From: Geomicrobium sp. JCM 19039
GTDB lineage: Bacteria; Bacillota; Bacilli; Bacillales; Marinococcaceae
Assembly: GCF_000698145.1 (NCBI RefSeq)
Contig: NZ_BAXB01000002.1
Span: forward strand, 248,001 to 312,000
DNA: 64,000 nt
Direction of reading: 5' to 3'
Both the position numbers and the translations under genes were made by a program. Positions 10,600 through 22,151 of the stretch are shown here, one piece after another; position 1 is the first letter of the stretch, and the number at the start of each line of letters is the position of its first letter. The notes under the pieces were generated by a model. The model made no database searches. It was not told the origin of the DNA and saw only the letters and a program-made list of their open reading frames with translations.

Positions 10600-11526
10600 T
10601 TAACTGTGCTGTGAGATCCATGAAAAAACCTGATCCTCATATTCTTGTGGATCGGTATGATAGGAATTCCCGTGCTCAGCACCCTCGACAACATAAAGTC
10701 CTTTTTCACCAGCTGCTCGTTTATACAACTCATACACCATCGACGTCGGCACAAAAGAGTCGTCTCCTCCATGAATGAATAGCGTTGGTAGTGTAGAACG
10801 CTGAACAAAATCTACCGGGGACGCATCTTTAAATGAATAGCCTGCACGCATTTTCGTAATCGCACTCGTTAAAGGAACGAGTGGGTATCGAGGCAGTTTA
10901 TACATCCGTTGCAGTTGATAAGCGAGCAAAGGGCTTAAGGAAGAGAATGAGCAATCGGAAATAACGGCTTTTACTTGCTCGGATAGCGTTCTTTCACCAC
11001 TCGTCATGAGCACTGTCGCAGCGCCCATTGACACACCGTGTAAAATAATGCTGTCGTTCGGTCGCCGTCTTCCAATCCAATTGACCCAAGAGACGTAATC
11101 TTCACGTTCATGATAGCCAAAACCGATGTAATTCCCTTCACTCTTCCCGTGACCACGGGCGTCAGGGAGCAGCACGTTGTATCCTTTTTTTACATACATC
11201 TGAGCCCAATCTTTCATATCTTGAGCTTGTCCTGCATAGCCGTGGGCGATAATGACGGTTTTTCCTAGCGTAATGTCACCATTAATATAAAACCCATGAA
11301 GACGAAAACCGTCCGTGGATTGAACATTCACTTCAACAGCATCGTAATCCCGCAACCAATCATCCGTTACATCCTGATGCTCAAAAAAGTCATCTTGCAA
11401 ATCTGCACTACCTTCCAAAAAATCTTTCGGCGCTCGTTTGATCGCGACAGAGTAAAAATATGTACCCGCTCCAATCAAACCTGCGGCGGCTGCAACTCCA
11501 CCAGCTAGCCAGCCTTTTTTCTTCAT
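10600..11526 (-). CDS. Alpha/beta hydrolase, YqkD-like, membrane-anchored
   Basis: The 308-residue protein has an N-terminal glycine/alanine-rich membrane anchor (WLAGGVAAAAGLIGAGTYFY), then an alpha/beta hydrolase fold: VIIAHGYAGQAQDMKDWA (oxyanion region), PDARGHGKSEG, the nucleophile elbow HGVSMGAATVL (Ser in Gly-x-Ser-x-Gly), LFIHGGDDSFVPT (acid) and VVEGAEHGNSYH (His). It resembles B. subtilis YqkD. The substrate is unknown. It follows the phosphotransferase gene by 2 bp in a leftward operon that begins with the D-Ala-D-Ala carboxypeptidase gene. Confidence 0.82.
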   Translation of the reverse strand: MKKKGWLAGGVAAAAGLIGAGTYFYSVAIKRAPKDFLEGSADLQDDFFEHQDVTDDWLRDYDAVEVNVQSTDGFRLHGFYINGDITLGKTVIIAHGYAGQAQDMKDWAQMYVKKGYNVLLPDARGHGKSEGNYIGFGYHEREDYVSWVNWIGRRRPNDSIILHGVSMGAATVLMTSGERTLSEQVKAVISDCSFSSLSPLLAYQLQRMYKLPRYPLVPLTSAITKMRAGYSFKDASPVDFVQRSTLPTLFIHGGDDSFVPTSMVYELYKRAAGEKGLYVVEGAEHGNSYHTDPQEYEDQVFSWISQHS

Positions 11527-11528
11527 TC

Positions 11529-12466
11529 TTATTCCTCTTTTCTCCCGTCGATTCGAAACTGGTCAATATTTTGGACGATACTGACTGCACTTTCAAATCT
11601 TTTCACTTGCTCTTGACGCGCCCAATCCTCTTCCACTTCTGCCATTAACCACATCACTTCGTCAAGAAATACGTGTTTAACTGCTTGATGCCACCAAGGA
11701 AGGTCTGATGCGCCTACTTCGTAGTATTCATTGTACCCTTCCATAAACGACGCCCATTCATCCGGAGTAAATGCACGATGAGGGCAGAAGCCATTTCATT
11801 ATGGAATAATAATAACACCAACGCGAGATCAAAAATGGCAGGTACGTAACCGGCATTATCAGGGTCAATGAGTACCGGTGATGAATCGGTATAGAGTAGG
11901 TTGTTCGCTTTATAATCATGTGGGGTTAACACGTATTTGAGCGGTGCATTGCCGAGCTCGCTTTGAGCGTCGACCGCGACCGCAAACATTTGCTGGAGTT
12001 GGTCGAGAGGGATCTGAGACTGCGCACGAATGGCATGCGCACGAATTTTTGCCATACTTTCTTTTACCTCATAGTGATAAAAATCAAACACATCGTATAC
12101 CGGAAGTTTCCACATATTTTGACCTTCAGATTGTTGATGGATTTGTCCGAGTAGCTTTCCGGCTTCTCGAATTTGCTCTCGTGTGCCGGTATATGCATCC
12201 CCCTTTATGAAAGGGTACACGACTAAGCAATCGTCACCAATCTGTATAGGGTTTGGTGACGAAAGTAAGGCAGGCGTTACAATTCTCACACCTGCTGCCT
12301 TAAGTGACGTCGTAAACTGCATGAGCCGTTTTGCGTTGGTTAATGGGCTTTGGGTTTTCTTAATCACGTATTCTCCGACTCGATATACCGGCGCATATGC
12401 GTACAGACTCTCGGGCGAATGCGTTTCATTAAGACCAAATGCGCTGATCAGTGATTTTATTTCCAT
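11529..12466 (-). CDS. Aminoglycoside phosphotransferase-family kinase (one frameshift)
   Basis: This protein-kinase-like small-molecule kinase starts at ATG 12466 (AAGGGG upstream). It shows an N-lobe with EYVIKKTQSP (Lys), a catalytic loop TPHDYKANNLLY (Asp and Asn at the expected spacing) and a metal loop VLIDPDNAG. The His sits directly before the catalytic Asp rather than two residues before it, a departure from the usual HGD motif. A lost base in GGG 11782-11784 moves the last 80 residues (MEGYNEYYEVGASDLPWW) to another frame; corrected length is about 312 residues. The substrate is not predictable; the name does not imply antibiotic resistance. It sits between the dac gene and the hydrolase gene. 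Confidence 0.75.
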
Positions 12467-12476
12467 ACCGTACCCC

Positions 12477-13475
12477 TTAATCGTTTGTTGAAGTAAGCAA
12501 GCTTCCCTTCGCATAATGGGAGAAACCAGCTTCCAGTAGTTGTTCGGTTTGTTTGAAGCGTTCGCTTGAACTATTCGTACGCATCACAACAGAAATCAGT
12601 CGCGTCCCTTCACGTTCTGCGGTACCAATAAATGCATATCCTGCCGCTCTCGTATAACCTGTTTTCAACCATCCATTCCTGCATGCCAACTTCCATGAGA
12701 AATGAGTCGTCTGGCCACTCTCCATCTTCGTTCCAATCATCTTCACGTTCAAGTAGTTGATTGGTATTAATAAATCGTTCATTCGTAAAAGAAAGAGAAA
12801 AAAAGGGCTGTTTCGTCAATTCAACCACTTCCGGGAAATGTTGCAACAAATAAAAACCTAGCAATGCTGTATCTTCTGCCGTAAGTGTTGATTCAGTACC
12901 CCGACCATCAAGGGGAAGACCGTGGCTGTTCACGAAATTGGCGTGGGTGGACAAGCCTAATTCCTCTGCTTTTTTGTTCATCCGATCAACAAACGCTGCT
13001 TCCGAACCAGCCAGATGCTCAGCAAGTGCCACTGTCGCATCGTTTGCAGAAGCGAGTGCCATCGCTGAAAACAAATCTTGAATTTGCCATTCTGACCCAT
13101 CTTGAAGGTACATCGTACTTCCCCCGGTTTCAGCTGCCGTCTCACTAATCGTCACAAATTCATCGCGATCGACTTCTCCATGAGTAACTGCTTCCAACAC
13201 AAGTACATACTCATCATTTTAGACATGCTCGCAGGAGGCAACGGTTGTCTGGCGTTCTTTTGCCACACGAGTTGACCGTTATCGGCATTAATGACAATGG
13301 CAGCGTCAGCACCAATGTCACGCGGGTTAACGTCTGAAAGCATTGAAATATTAGACTTTTCTGGAGGCGTGAGTTTCTTTAGGCTCAACCCATCAGTAGC
13401 CGCTTGTGCGCCAAACGTTGAAAAACATACAGTCACGATGAAGAAACAAAGAAGTGACTTCAAAAATGTTTGCAT
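12477..13475 (-). CDS. D-alanyl-D-alanine carboxypeptidase, S11 family (frameshifts)
   Basis: A secreted low-molecular-weight penicillin-binding protein trims the terminal D-Ala of peptidoglycan pentapeptides. From ATG 13475 it has a signal peptide (FLKSLLCFFIVTVCFSTFGAQA), then the three penicillin-binding motifs: SMSK in PPASMSKMM, SAN in ALASANDATVALAE, and KTG in WLKTGYTRAAGYAF. The frame is broken near 13200 (one lost base) and again between 12660 and 12705 (one or two indels), so three frames carry one protein of about 333 residues. It lies 10 bp upstream of the kinase gene and is the first gene of the operon. DacA and DacF cannot be told apart here. Confidence 0.85.
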
Positions 13476-13510
13476 CAGCTCTCCTCTTTTACATAAGACC
13501 TTATCCACAT

Positions 13511-13539
13511 AGTATATGACAATTGTCATTGTTCGACAA
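13511..13539 (-). promoter_or_regulatory. Sigma-A promoter of the dac operon with palindromic operator
   Basis: On the minus strand TTGTCG (13534-13539) and TATACT (13511-13516) are separated by 17 bp. The spacer contains a perfect palindrome ATGACAATTGTCAT (13516-13529) overlapping the -10 box edge, the placement expected for a repressor site. The start codon is 35 bases downstream. Confidence 0.55.
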
Positions 13540-13556
13540 CGCTCATTTGGGTGTGA

Positions 13557-14072
13557 CTAGTGAATCACACCCATAACCGTTAATGTGTAATAGCTAACCC
13601 AAAGAACGCACACAACCCACACACTTCCCTCTCCTAGCAATGATCCCGTTCTTGTATGAAAAGGAAAGCGGACGGTCTGGTTGATTGGATAGAAAAGTTG
13701 AATCCCACGGGAAGTAAGCATATCCAATAAAAAATGACTAATCATCCCGAGCATGATTCCGACTTGCAGCATGAGGCCAAATTGGCCTGGGATTAAACCA
13801 ACAACAACCCCAATGATCAGTAAAAAAATAAGACTGTGTGTGAAGGTCCGATGTCCGAACAGGCGCCGGATGGTTGTAGATAGCAACGACACACGACTGC
13901 CCGCTTTTGAATTCGGCTGACAAATATCAGGGAGCAGCCCTCCAAAGAGAGCTGCTCCACCGTAAACAGCCAATTCGACACTTGTTGCGGCAGTGGCCCA
14001 GTTGTCTGGAGCAAATGTATCATACGCTGCGGCAAGGGCCAGCGCCCCGACGAGATGCGTACCGGCTTTCAT
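13557..14072 (-). CDS. Membrane-bound metal-dependent hydrolase family (YdjM/DUF457-like)
   Basis: The 171-residue membrane protein has the conserved polar motifs of the LexA-binding inner-membrane family: a GTHLVGALAL start, GGLLPDICQPNSKAGSR, FGHRTFTHSL and MISHFLLDMLTSRGIQLFYP, spaced by hydrophobic helices. The His and Asp residues suggest metal binding, but the reaction is unknown for Bacillus members. ATG 14072 is 20 bp downstream of parC. The stop codon lies in the loop of a short hairpin (GGGTGTGA/TCACACCC, 13549-13572) without a clear T run. Confidence 0.8.
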   Translation of the reverse strand: MKAGTHLVGALALAAAYDTFAPDNWATAATSVELAVYGGAALFGGLLPDICQPNSKAGSRVSLLSTTIRRLFGHRTFTHSLIFLLIIGVVVGLIPGQFGLMLQVGIMLGMISHFLLDMLTSRGIQLFYPINQTVRFPFHTRTGSLLGEGSVWVVCVLWVSYYTLTVMGVIH

Positions 14073-14091
14073 AATTGTTCTCCGTTCTATA

Positions 14092-16535
14092 TTATTCTTC
14101 TTTCGTCAGTTCATGATGAATATATGGCCACACGTCGACGACTTCTCCATTTGTTTCTGTATCCACCAAATAAGAACCTGTCTGATAGCGGTCATAATCT
14201 TTAATTGGTAAGTCGGCAATCTTCAACATGTCGTTTTTGTCGGTAAATACCATCACTTCGTGAAGGTCGTCTGTATTCGGATACACCCCTACCGTCGTGT
14301 GTGGGCTTTTCTTCAATTCTCGCAACATCGTGAGCCCCCGTTTCGCTCGGCTTGCTACTGGGAATTCACTCACTTTCATTCGCTTTACCGCCCCGCGTTG
14401 GGTCATGAGCAGTACGTGACGAAGCGATTGCTCAAGAAATGTGAATGCAGAAACGACATAATCATCTTCTTTAAGTGACATTCCTTTTACACCTGAAGCA
14501 CGCTGACCGACAACATTTACATCTGATTCCTTAAATCTGAGTCCATAACCTTTTTGCGTAAACATCATTACCTCATGCGTGCCATCGGTTTGCGAGACAT
14601 GAACGACTCGATCATCACCTTTTAGCTTAATCGCAATGAGTGCCCGAGCAAATCGCTGAGACTGATACTCACTTAATAAGGACCGCTTTGCCATCCCATT
14701 TTTAGTGAAAAACAATAAATAGTGATCGTCTTTAAACTCCGAAATTGGCATCGCTCGAACAATCCGATCGTCCGCGGCCACATTGGCAAGGTTTGCGATA
14801 TGCTGACCGGTATCTTTCCACCGAATATCTGGAATTTGATGCACAGGGATATACATGTATTGTCCTTTTTCCGTAAAGATGAGCAACGTTTCCGTCGTGT
14901 TCATCTCTTTAAAGAACTGCAAGTCATCGGTATCTTTCATCCCGGGCCGTTCGCCGTTGGATGCAGTGAATGACCGAACACTCGTTCTCTTTATATACCC
15001 TTCACGACTTACCGTAACAATAACGTCTTCTTGTGGAATCATCGTTTGCATATCAATCTTTAACTCTTCAACGGCATCTTGTACAATGGTTCGTCGCTCA
15101 TCTTTAAATGTCTTTTGAATTTGTTTCAATTCTTTCTTGATCGTCTGGATGAGCTTCTTCGGGTTCTCAATGATTTGTCGGAGTTGTTCAATCGTCTCCT
15201 GTAGTTTTGCTGCTTCCTCTTGTAACGTTTGAATATCCGTGTTCGTCAAGCGGTACAGTTGCAAGTTCACAATCGCTTCTGATTGTGGTTCGCTAAACCC
15301 AAAGCGCTCCATAATGTTCTCTTTTGCATCGCGTTTGTCTTTAGACTGGCGAATAAGTGCAATCAGTTCATCCAATACACTAATTGCCTTGATCAACCCT
15401 TCAACGATATGCGCACGGTTTTGTGCTTGATTAAGATCGTGCTGGCTACGATTTAACACGACTTGTTTTTGATGATCCAAAAAAGATACGAGAAGCGCTT
15501 TTAAGCCCATTAACTTAGGCGTTTTTTCAGATATGGCTACCATGTTGAAATTGTAGTTCACTTGCAGGTCAGTATGCTTATATAAGTAATGCAAAATGCT
15601 TTTTGCATCGGCTTCTTTTTTTAGCTCAACAACAATTCGAAGCCCTGTTCGATCCGTATCGTCACGAACTTCAGCAATGCCATCGATTTTTTTGTCAAAC
15701 CGAATTTCATCCATACGCTTGACGAGCTCGCCTTAACAACTTCATAAGGAATCTCAGTAATGACAAGCTGCTCTTTCCCGCCGCGTAACGACTCAACGTC
15801 TACTTTCGCACGGAGAATAACTTTGCCTTTACCTGTTTCATATGCTTGTTTTAACCCTTCTGTTCCTTGAATGGTTCCACCACCAGGGAAGTCAGGACCT
15901 TTGATGACAGTCATTAAGTCGTCGACATTCGCAGTCGGTCGATCCAAAACAAGCATCGCACCGTCAATCACTTCCGCGAGGTTGTGAGGAGGAATGTCCG
16001 TTGCATAACCCGAGGATATTCCGGTTGAACCGTTTACGAGTAAATTCGGGAAATGACCCGGCAAAACAACGGCTCTTCTTCGGTGTCATCAAAGTTTGGA
16101 ATGTACTGCACCGTATCTTTTTGAATATCGCGAAGCATTTCTTCTGCTAATGCCGACAACCGCGCTTCTGTGTACCGCATGGCAGCAGGTGGATCTCCGT
16201 CAATTGAGCCATTGTTTCCGTGCATGGAGACAAGCGCATTGCGTATCTTCCATGATTGGCTCATTCTCACCAGTGCTTCGTACACTGAAGAATCCCCGTG
16301 GGGGTGATAGTTACCAATGACGTTCCCGACGGTTTTCGCAGCTTTTCTAAAAGGTTTGTCAGAAAGATTGTTGTCCCGTAACATCGCGTAAAGAATTCTT
16401 CTTTGCACCGGTTTTAGTCCATCTCTTGCGTCGGGAAGCGCTCGTTCTTGAATGATATATTTACTGTATCTTCCAAACCGATCACCCAGCACTTCCTCAA
16501 GGGGCAAGTCTAAATACTTTTCCGCTTCATGCACT

Positions 16536-16543
<8 letters not shown>
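14092..16543 (-). CDS. parC: DNA topoisomerase IV subunit A (two frameshifts)
   Basis: ParC is the DNA-breaking subunit of topoisomerase IV, which decatenates chromosomes with ParE. The breakage-reunion domain starts [18 protein letters not shown], with [12 protein letters not shown] (Ser and Glu at the quinolone-contact positions, the susceptible-type residues) and the catalytic Tyr in [11 protein letters not shown]. Beta-pinwheel repeats follow ([39 protein letters not shown]). One base is lost near 16062-16068 and another near 15729; corrected length is about 817 residues (B. subtilis about 806). ATG 16543 overlaps the parE stop by 8 bp and uses GAGGAGG inside parE. Confidence 0.92.
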
Positions 16544-18512
<1,969 letters not shown>

Positions 18513-18733
18513 GAATCTATGAGGCCCCTTTCCAATCCAACATGAATAAAAAACTGTTTTGGCAGCTGGCGATTCGCGCCACAATGCCTTATCTACTCTC
18601 TATACAATACATGTTAAGAACGTATGTTTTCAAGCTCTATTTCATATCACACCTGTTTTTCCGTCCGAAAGTCGTTCGAATTTTTTTGGCATTTTTTATC
18701 TTTTCTGTCCGAGATGATACTTTTTTGAGTAAA

Positions 18734-18753
18734 TTTACCCATAACTGGGCAAA
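18734..18753. promoter_or_regulatory. Operator-like imperfect palindrome upstream of the GMC genes
   Basis: TTTACCCA and TGGGCAAA flank TAAC (7 of 8 positions complementary). It lies about 50 bp upstream of the small-subunit start in the 288-bp divergent region between parE and the GMC operon. No clear sigma-A boxes are visible around it, so its role is uncertain. Confidence 0.25.
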
Positions 18754-18801
18754 AGTAAAAAGGCAATTGTGTAGACTTCCAAACATAAAGGAGTGATTAA
18801 A

Positions 18802-19578
18802 ATGGCTGAAGAGCAAAACAATGACACGAAAGCAGATGGCGTTACCCGAAGAGACTTCTTGAAAAACAGTGGTCTTGTCGTTGGCGGGGTCGTCGGGGGT
18901 GGCCTTTTAGGTGGCCTCATCACCAACACATTTATGGACGATGGTCAATCTGTATCCCCTACCGCCAATAACAGTGATGAACCCCAAGATGCAGAACAAT
19001 TAACGAAAGCTCGGATGTTCTTTAAACGAGCGGAAGATTTCCGGGTGCTAAGTGCAGCTGTGGAAAGGATTTTTCCAGAGGACGATATCGGTCCTGGAGC
19101 GATTTCATTGGCCATTCCTTATTTCATTGATAAGCAATTGGCAGGAGAGTATGGCTTTAATTCCCGAGAATACATGGAAGGGCCTTTCTTTGAAGGCGCT
19201 CCTACTCAAGGTCCACAAACAGGTATGAGAAGAAGAGAAGTTTTCCTGTATGGCGTATCCAAACTGCAAGAAATCGCACAGAGTGAGCATGACGAATCCT
19301 TTTTTGATTTAGAAGGGGAAGCCCAAGACGAGATTCTCGGCGCTTTTGAGCAAGGTGAAGTTGACATGACTGGCGTCACTTCAGATGCTTTCTTTGCGAT
19401 GCTACGCTCCTCTACATTGGAAGGCGCTTACTCTGACCCAGTGTATGGCGGAAACCTAAACATGGACGGTTGGAGAATGAAGCAGTATCCAGGTGGGCAA
19501 ATGGCGTTCTTTGACGTCATCGAGTCTGAAGAGTTCGTAGAAATGGAACCTGTAAGTTTACACGCACATCATACGTAA
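18802..19578 (+). CDS. Gluconate 2-dehydrogenase subunit 3-like protein, Tat-exported
   Basis: The 258-residue small subunit pairs with a GMC flavoprotein. The N-terminus carries a twin-arginine signal (TRRDFLKNSGLVVGGVVGGG), so it should be exported folded, likely with the large subunit as a hitchhiker because that protein has no signal of its own. The mature part has the subunit-3 pattern: FRVLSAAVERIFPEDDIGPGA, SLAIPYFIDKQLAG, LRSSTLEGAYSDPVYGGN and DGWRMKQYPGGQMAF. The start is ATG 18802 with AAAGGAG upstream; the in-frame GTG 18793 overlaps that site and is rejected. Confidence 0.85.
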   Translation: MAEEQNNDTKADGVTRRDFLKNSGLVVGGVVGGGLLGGLITNTFMDDGQSVSPTANNSDEPQDAEQLTKARMFFKRAEDFRVLSAAVERIFPEDDIGPGAISLAIPYFIDKQLAGEYGFNSREYMEGPFFEGAPTQGPQTGMRRREVFLYGVSKLQEIAQSEHDESFFDLEGEAQDEILGAFEQGEVDMTGVTSDAFFAMLRSSTLEGAYSDPVYGGNLNMDGWRMKQYPGGQMAFFDVIESEEFVEMEPVSLHAHHT

Positions 19579-19623
19579 ACAAACGTTGTTCTTGTGATGA
19601 TCTGAAAGGAAAGGTGAACGATT

Positions 19624-21333
19624 ATGGCAACAGAATTGCCAAGAAAACAAGTCGCCGTCGTTGGCGTCGGTTGGTCTGGAGGCATCATCGCTTCAGAACT
19701 AGCTAAAGCTGGGATTGAATGTATCGGTTTGGAGCGCGGTAGCGAGCGCAAAATCAATGATTTTATCATGCAAAAAGATGAACTGCGCTATGCGGTTCGT
19801 TATGAACTGATGCAAGATCTTTCGAAAGAAACGTTAAGTTTTCGAAATGACCGAGATATGCGAGCACTTCCAATGCGTCAGATGGGTTCGTTTCTTCTAG
19901 GAACGGACCTCGGGGGCGCGGGTATTCATTGGAATGGCCAATGCCCAAGGTTTTTCCCTTATGATTTTGAAATTCGCTCGCAAACGATTGACCGTTACGG
20001 TGAAGACCGTATTCCAGAAGATATGAACTTACAAGACTGGGGAATCTCTTATGACGAAATTGAAGAGCATTTCTCACACTTTGACGATACGATTGGCACG
20101 TCAGGTGAAGACAATGAAATGACCGCTGAACGCTCAAGTGATTTTCCTACTCCACCGATGAAAAAAACACCATCGATTCGACTTTTTCACGAAGCTGCGG
20201 AGAACTTAGGGCTCCACCCATATATGAGTGCTTCAGCTAACCTTTCTGAAGCCTATACGAATCCAGATGGTAAGACGATTAACCAATGCATGTACTGTTC
20301 ATTTTGCGAGCGGTTTGGTTGTGATTATCAAGCGAAATCCGATCCACTCATAACCGTAATTCCGACAGCTGTTGAAACTGGAAATTTTGAGATTCGAACG
20401 CATGCGAATGTGCGCTCAGTCTCTTATGACGGAGAGCGGACGGACGGTGTGTACTTCGTTGATACTCGAACAGGAGAAGAATTCTTTCAACCTGCTGATC
20501 TTGTGATTTTGACTACTTATGTGATGAACAATACGCGTTTGCTGTTGCAATCAGGTATCGGTGAACCGTTTGATCCAGACACAAACACGGGCGTGATCGG
20601 GAAAAACTACTGCTATCAAATTATGGCTAGTGCTCAAGGATTCTTTGACCAGCAGTTTAATTTGTACGCTGGTGCTGGTGCGCTCGGTGGACAAGTTGAT
20701 GATTACAATGCGGACAACTTTGACCATTCCGACCTTGATTTCCTTCACGGCGGAACGATCCAACTCACCCAAACGGGTATTCGTCCGATCAGTACGAACC
20801 CCGTGCCTCCAGGTACACCAAATTGGGGGAGTGAATTCAAGCAAGCCTCCGCTCACCACTTTTATCGAACGTTATCGCTCGGCTCACAAGGAGCTAGCCT
20901 TCCGTATCGATACAACTATTTAGATTTAGATCCGACCTACACGGATGCGCTCGGAGACCCGCTTCTGCGCATGACGTATAACTTTACGGAACAAGACCGC
21001 AATCTCGCTGCTCATCAAACGGCTAGACTTGAAGAGATTATGCAAGAGATGGGTGCCAATGAAGTGGCTTCGAATCCAGACATTGGCGACTACAACATTA
21101 TGCCTTATCAAACGACCCATAACACCGGAGGAGTCATTATGGGCGCGGAACCAGAAACGTCTGCGGTGAACAATTACTTGCAAATGTGGGATTGTGAAAA
21201 CTTGTTTGTTGTCGGTGCTTCAGCGTTCCCTCACAACAGTGGTTACAACCCAACCCCTACAGTTGGCGCGCTTTCTTACCGAGCAGCCGAAGGCATTTTG
21301 CAGTATTTAGATAACCCAGGTCCATTAGTTTAA
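19624..21333 (+). CDS. GMC family oxidoreductase, gluconate 2-dehydrogenase flavoprotein-like
   Basis: This 569-residue FAD-dependent alcohol/sugar-acid dehydrogenase has a nucleotide-binding N-terminus (VAVVGVGWSGGIIASELAKAG then LERG), a flavin-region LGGAGIHWNGQCPRF, a cysteine cluster CMYCSFCERFGCDYQAK, and the C-terminal GMC motif PHNSGYNPTPTVGALSYRAAE with the catalytic His/Asn region. It is probably peripheral on the outer face, with the Tat-signal small subunit encoded 45 bp upstream. No cytochrome c subunit gene is present in the window. The substrate is unknown. ATG 19624 follows GGAAAGGTGA. The gene is intact. Confidence 0.87.
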   Translation: MATELPRKQVAVVGVGWSGGIIASELAKAGIECIGLERGSERKINDFIMQKDELRYAVRYELMQDLSKETLSFRNDRDMRALPMRQMGSFLLGTDLGGAGIHWNGQCPRFFPYDFEIRSQTIDRYGEDRIPEDMNLQDWGISYDEIEEHFSHFDDTIGTSGEDNEMTAERSSDFPTPPMKKTPSIRLFHEAAENLGLHPYMSASANLSEAYTNPDGKTINQCMYCSFCERFGCDYQAKSDPLITVIPTAVETGNFEIRTHANVRSVSYDGERTDGVYFVDTRTGEEFFQPADLVILTTYVMNNTRLLLQSGIGEPFDPDTNTGVIGKNYCYQIMASAQGFFDQQFNLYAGAGALGGQVDDYNADNFDHSDLDFLHGGTIQLTQTGIRPISTNPVPPGTPNWGSEFKQASAHHFYRTLSLGSQGASLPYRYNYLDLDPTYTDALGDPLLRMTYNFTEQDRNLAAHQTARLEEIMQEMGANEVASNPDIGDYNIMPYQTTHNTGGVIMGAEPETSAVNNYLQMWDCENLFVVGASAFPHNSGYNPTPTVGALSYRAAEGILQYLDNPGPLV

Positions 21334-21342
21334 TTCAATTTT

Positions 21343-21383
21343 AAAAACGGAAAGCGCCGTTAACGTTGGCGCTTTCCGTTTTT
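21343..21383. terminator. Strong bidirectional terminator
   Basis: A 16-bp perfect stem, AAAAACGGAAAGCGCC with GGCGCTTTCCGTTTTT, has a 9-base loop and A/T runs at both edges. It sits between the convergent GMC gene and the CoA-binding gene and can end both transcripts. Confidence 0.9.
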
Positions 21384-21796
21384 TATACGGTAATGCTATG
21401 CTCCACTTTGATGCAGCGATCCATTACGACGTCCATGCCATGATCTTTAGCAATTTGATAACCTTCTTCACTCACAACGTCAAGTTGCGTCCAAAATACC
21501 TTTGCATTCACACGAACCGCCTCTCTGGCAACCTCTGTCACGAATTCACTTCGTCGAAATACGTTCACAATATCGATCGGTCCATTAATGTCTTCAAGTG
21601 AATCGACTGCTTTTACGCCCAATGCTTTCTCAATCATCGGATTGACTGGAATGATTTCATAACCAGCGTCTTGCATCGCTAGGGACACACTGTTGGACGT
21701 TCGGTACGGATCATCAGACAAACCGACAACCGCAATGCGTTTTGCATTCTTTAAAATCCGACCGATCTCTTCTCTTGAAGGGTTTTCCATTTTCAC
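21383..21796 (-). CDS. CoA-binding protein (YccU-type)
   Basis: A 137-residue Rossmann-fold CoA-binding domain (CoA_binding_2), like the N-terminal domain of succinyl-CoA synthetase alpha: RIAVVGLSDDPYRTSNSVSLAMQ, YEIIPVNPMIEKALGVKAVDSL, IDIVNVFRRSEFV and KVFWTQLDVVSEE. The molecular role of stand-alone members is not settled. The start is probably GTG 21796 with GAGAGAGG at good spacing; upstream in-frame ATGs at 21805 and 21823 lie on or before that site. The stop touches the terminator arm. Confidence 0.8.
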   Translation of the reverse strand: MKMENPSREEIGRILKNAKRIAVVGLSDDPYRTSNSVSLAMQDAGYEIIPVNPMIEKALGVKAVDSLEDINGPIDIVNVFRRSEFVTEVAREAVRVNAKVFWTQLDVVSEEGYQIAKDHGMDVVMDRCIKVEHSITV

Positions 21797-21874
21797 ATGA
21801 ATCATCCTCTCTCCTATGTGCAATTGTTCTTACTCGTAACCTTACATGATTTCTTGACCGTTGTCAGAAACAAA

Positions 21875-21905
21875 GAACTGCCGCATTCAACTGTAGCGGC
21901 AGTTC
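21875..21905 (-). terminator. Hairpin, probable leftward terminator
   Basis: GAACTGCCGC and GCGGCAGTTC form a perfect 10-bp stem with an 11-base loop. On the minus strand it is followed by TTTGTTTC. The stop codon of the small frame to the right lies in its loop. Confidence 0.6.
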
Positions 21906-22091
21906 ATTTTATTAAGCTGATAGTTCATCGCTTGGTCGTACCGGATATTGGCAGCCAAAAGCGCTTGATTTATGTTTTTTCTTTGATCCTCTGAAAGTTG
22001 TGATTCAACAACGGCTTGTTCGACGTGCAACATCGCGTGTTGGATTCGTGAAAATATCGAGTAATCAACACAATGAGCGTATATAAGTCAT
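21887..22091 (-). CDS. Possible small protein, probable frameshift
   Basis: On the minus strand a frame ending at TGA 21887-21889 reads as a plausible helical protein (FSRIQHAMLHVEQAVVE, then LSEDQRKNINQALLAANIRY). It has an internal ATG at 22033 without a ribosome site. A better-looking start is ATG 22091 with GGAAGGGG just upstream, but that frame stops after eight codons, so one indel between 22050 and 22088 would be needed; the joined product would be about 67 residues. It lies downstream of ypsC on the same strand. The family is not recognised. Confidence 0.35.
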
Positions 22092-22151
22092 GTCCCCTTC
22101 CAAAAAAACATGTGACCAGTATACGCCGAAAGGATGAAACTTATTCCTCAA

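Noticed and set aside
13549..13572. Terminator after the YdjM-like gene
   Set aside because: The 8-bp stem has no T run on either side, so I mention it only in the gene entry.
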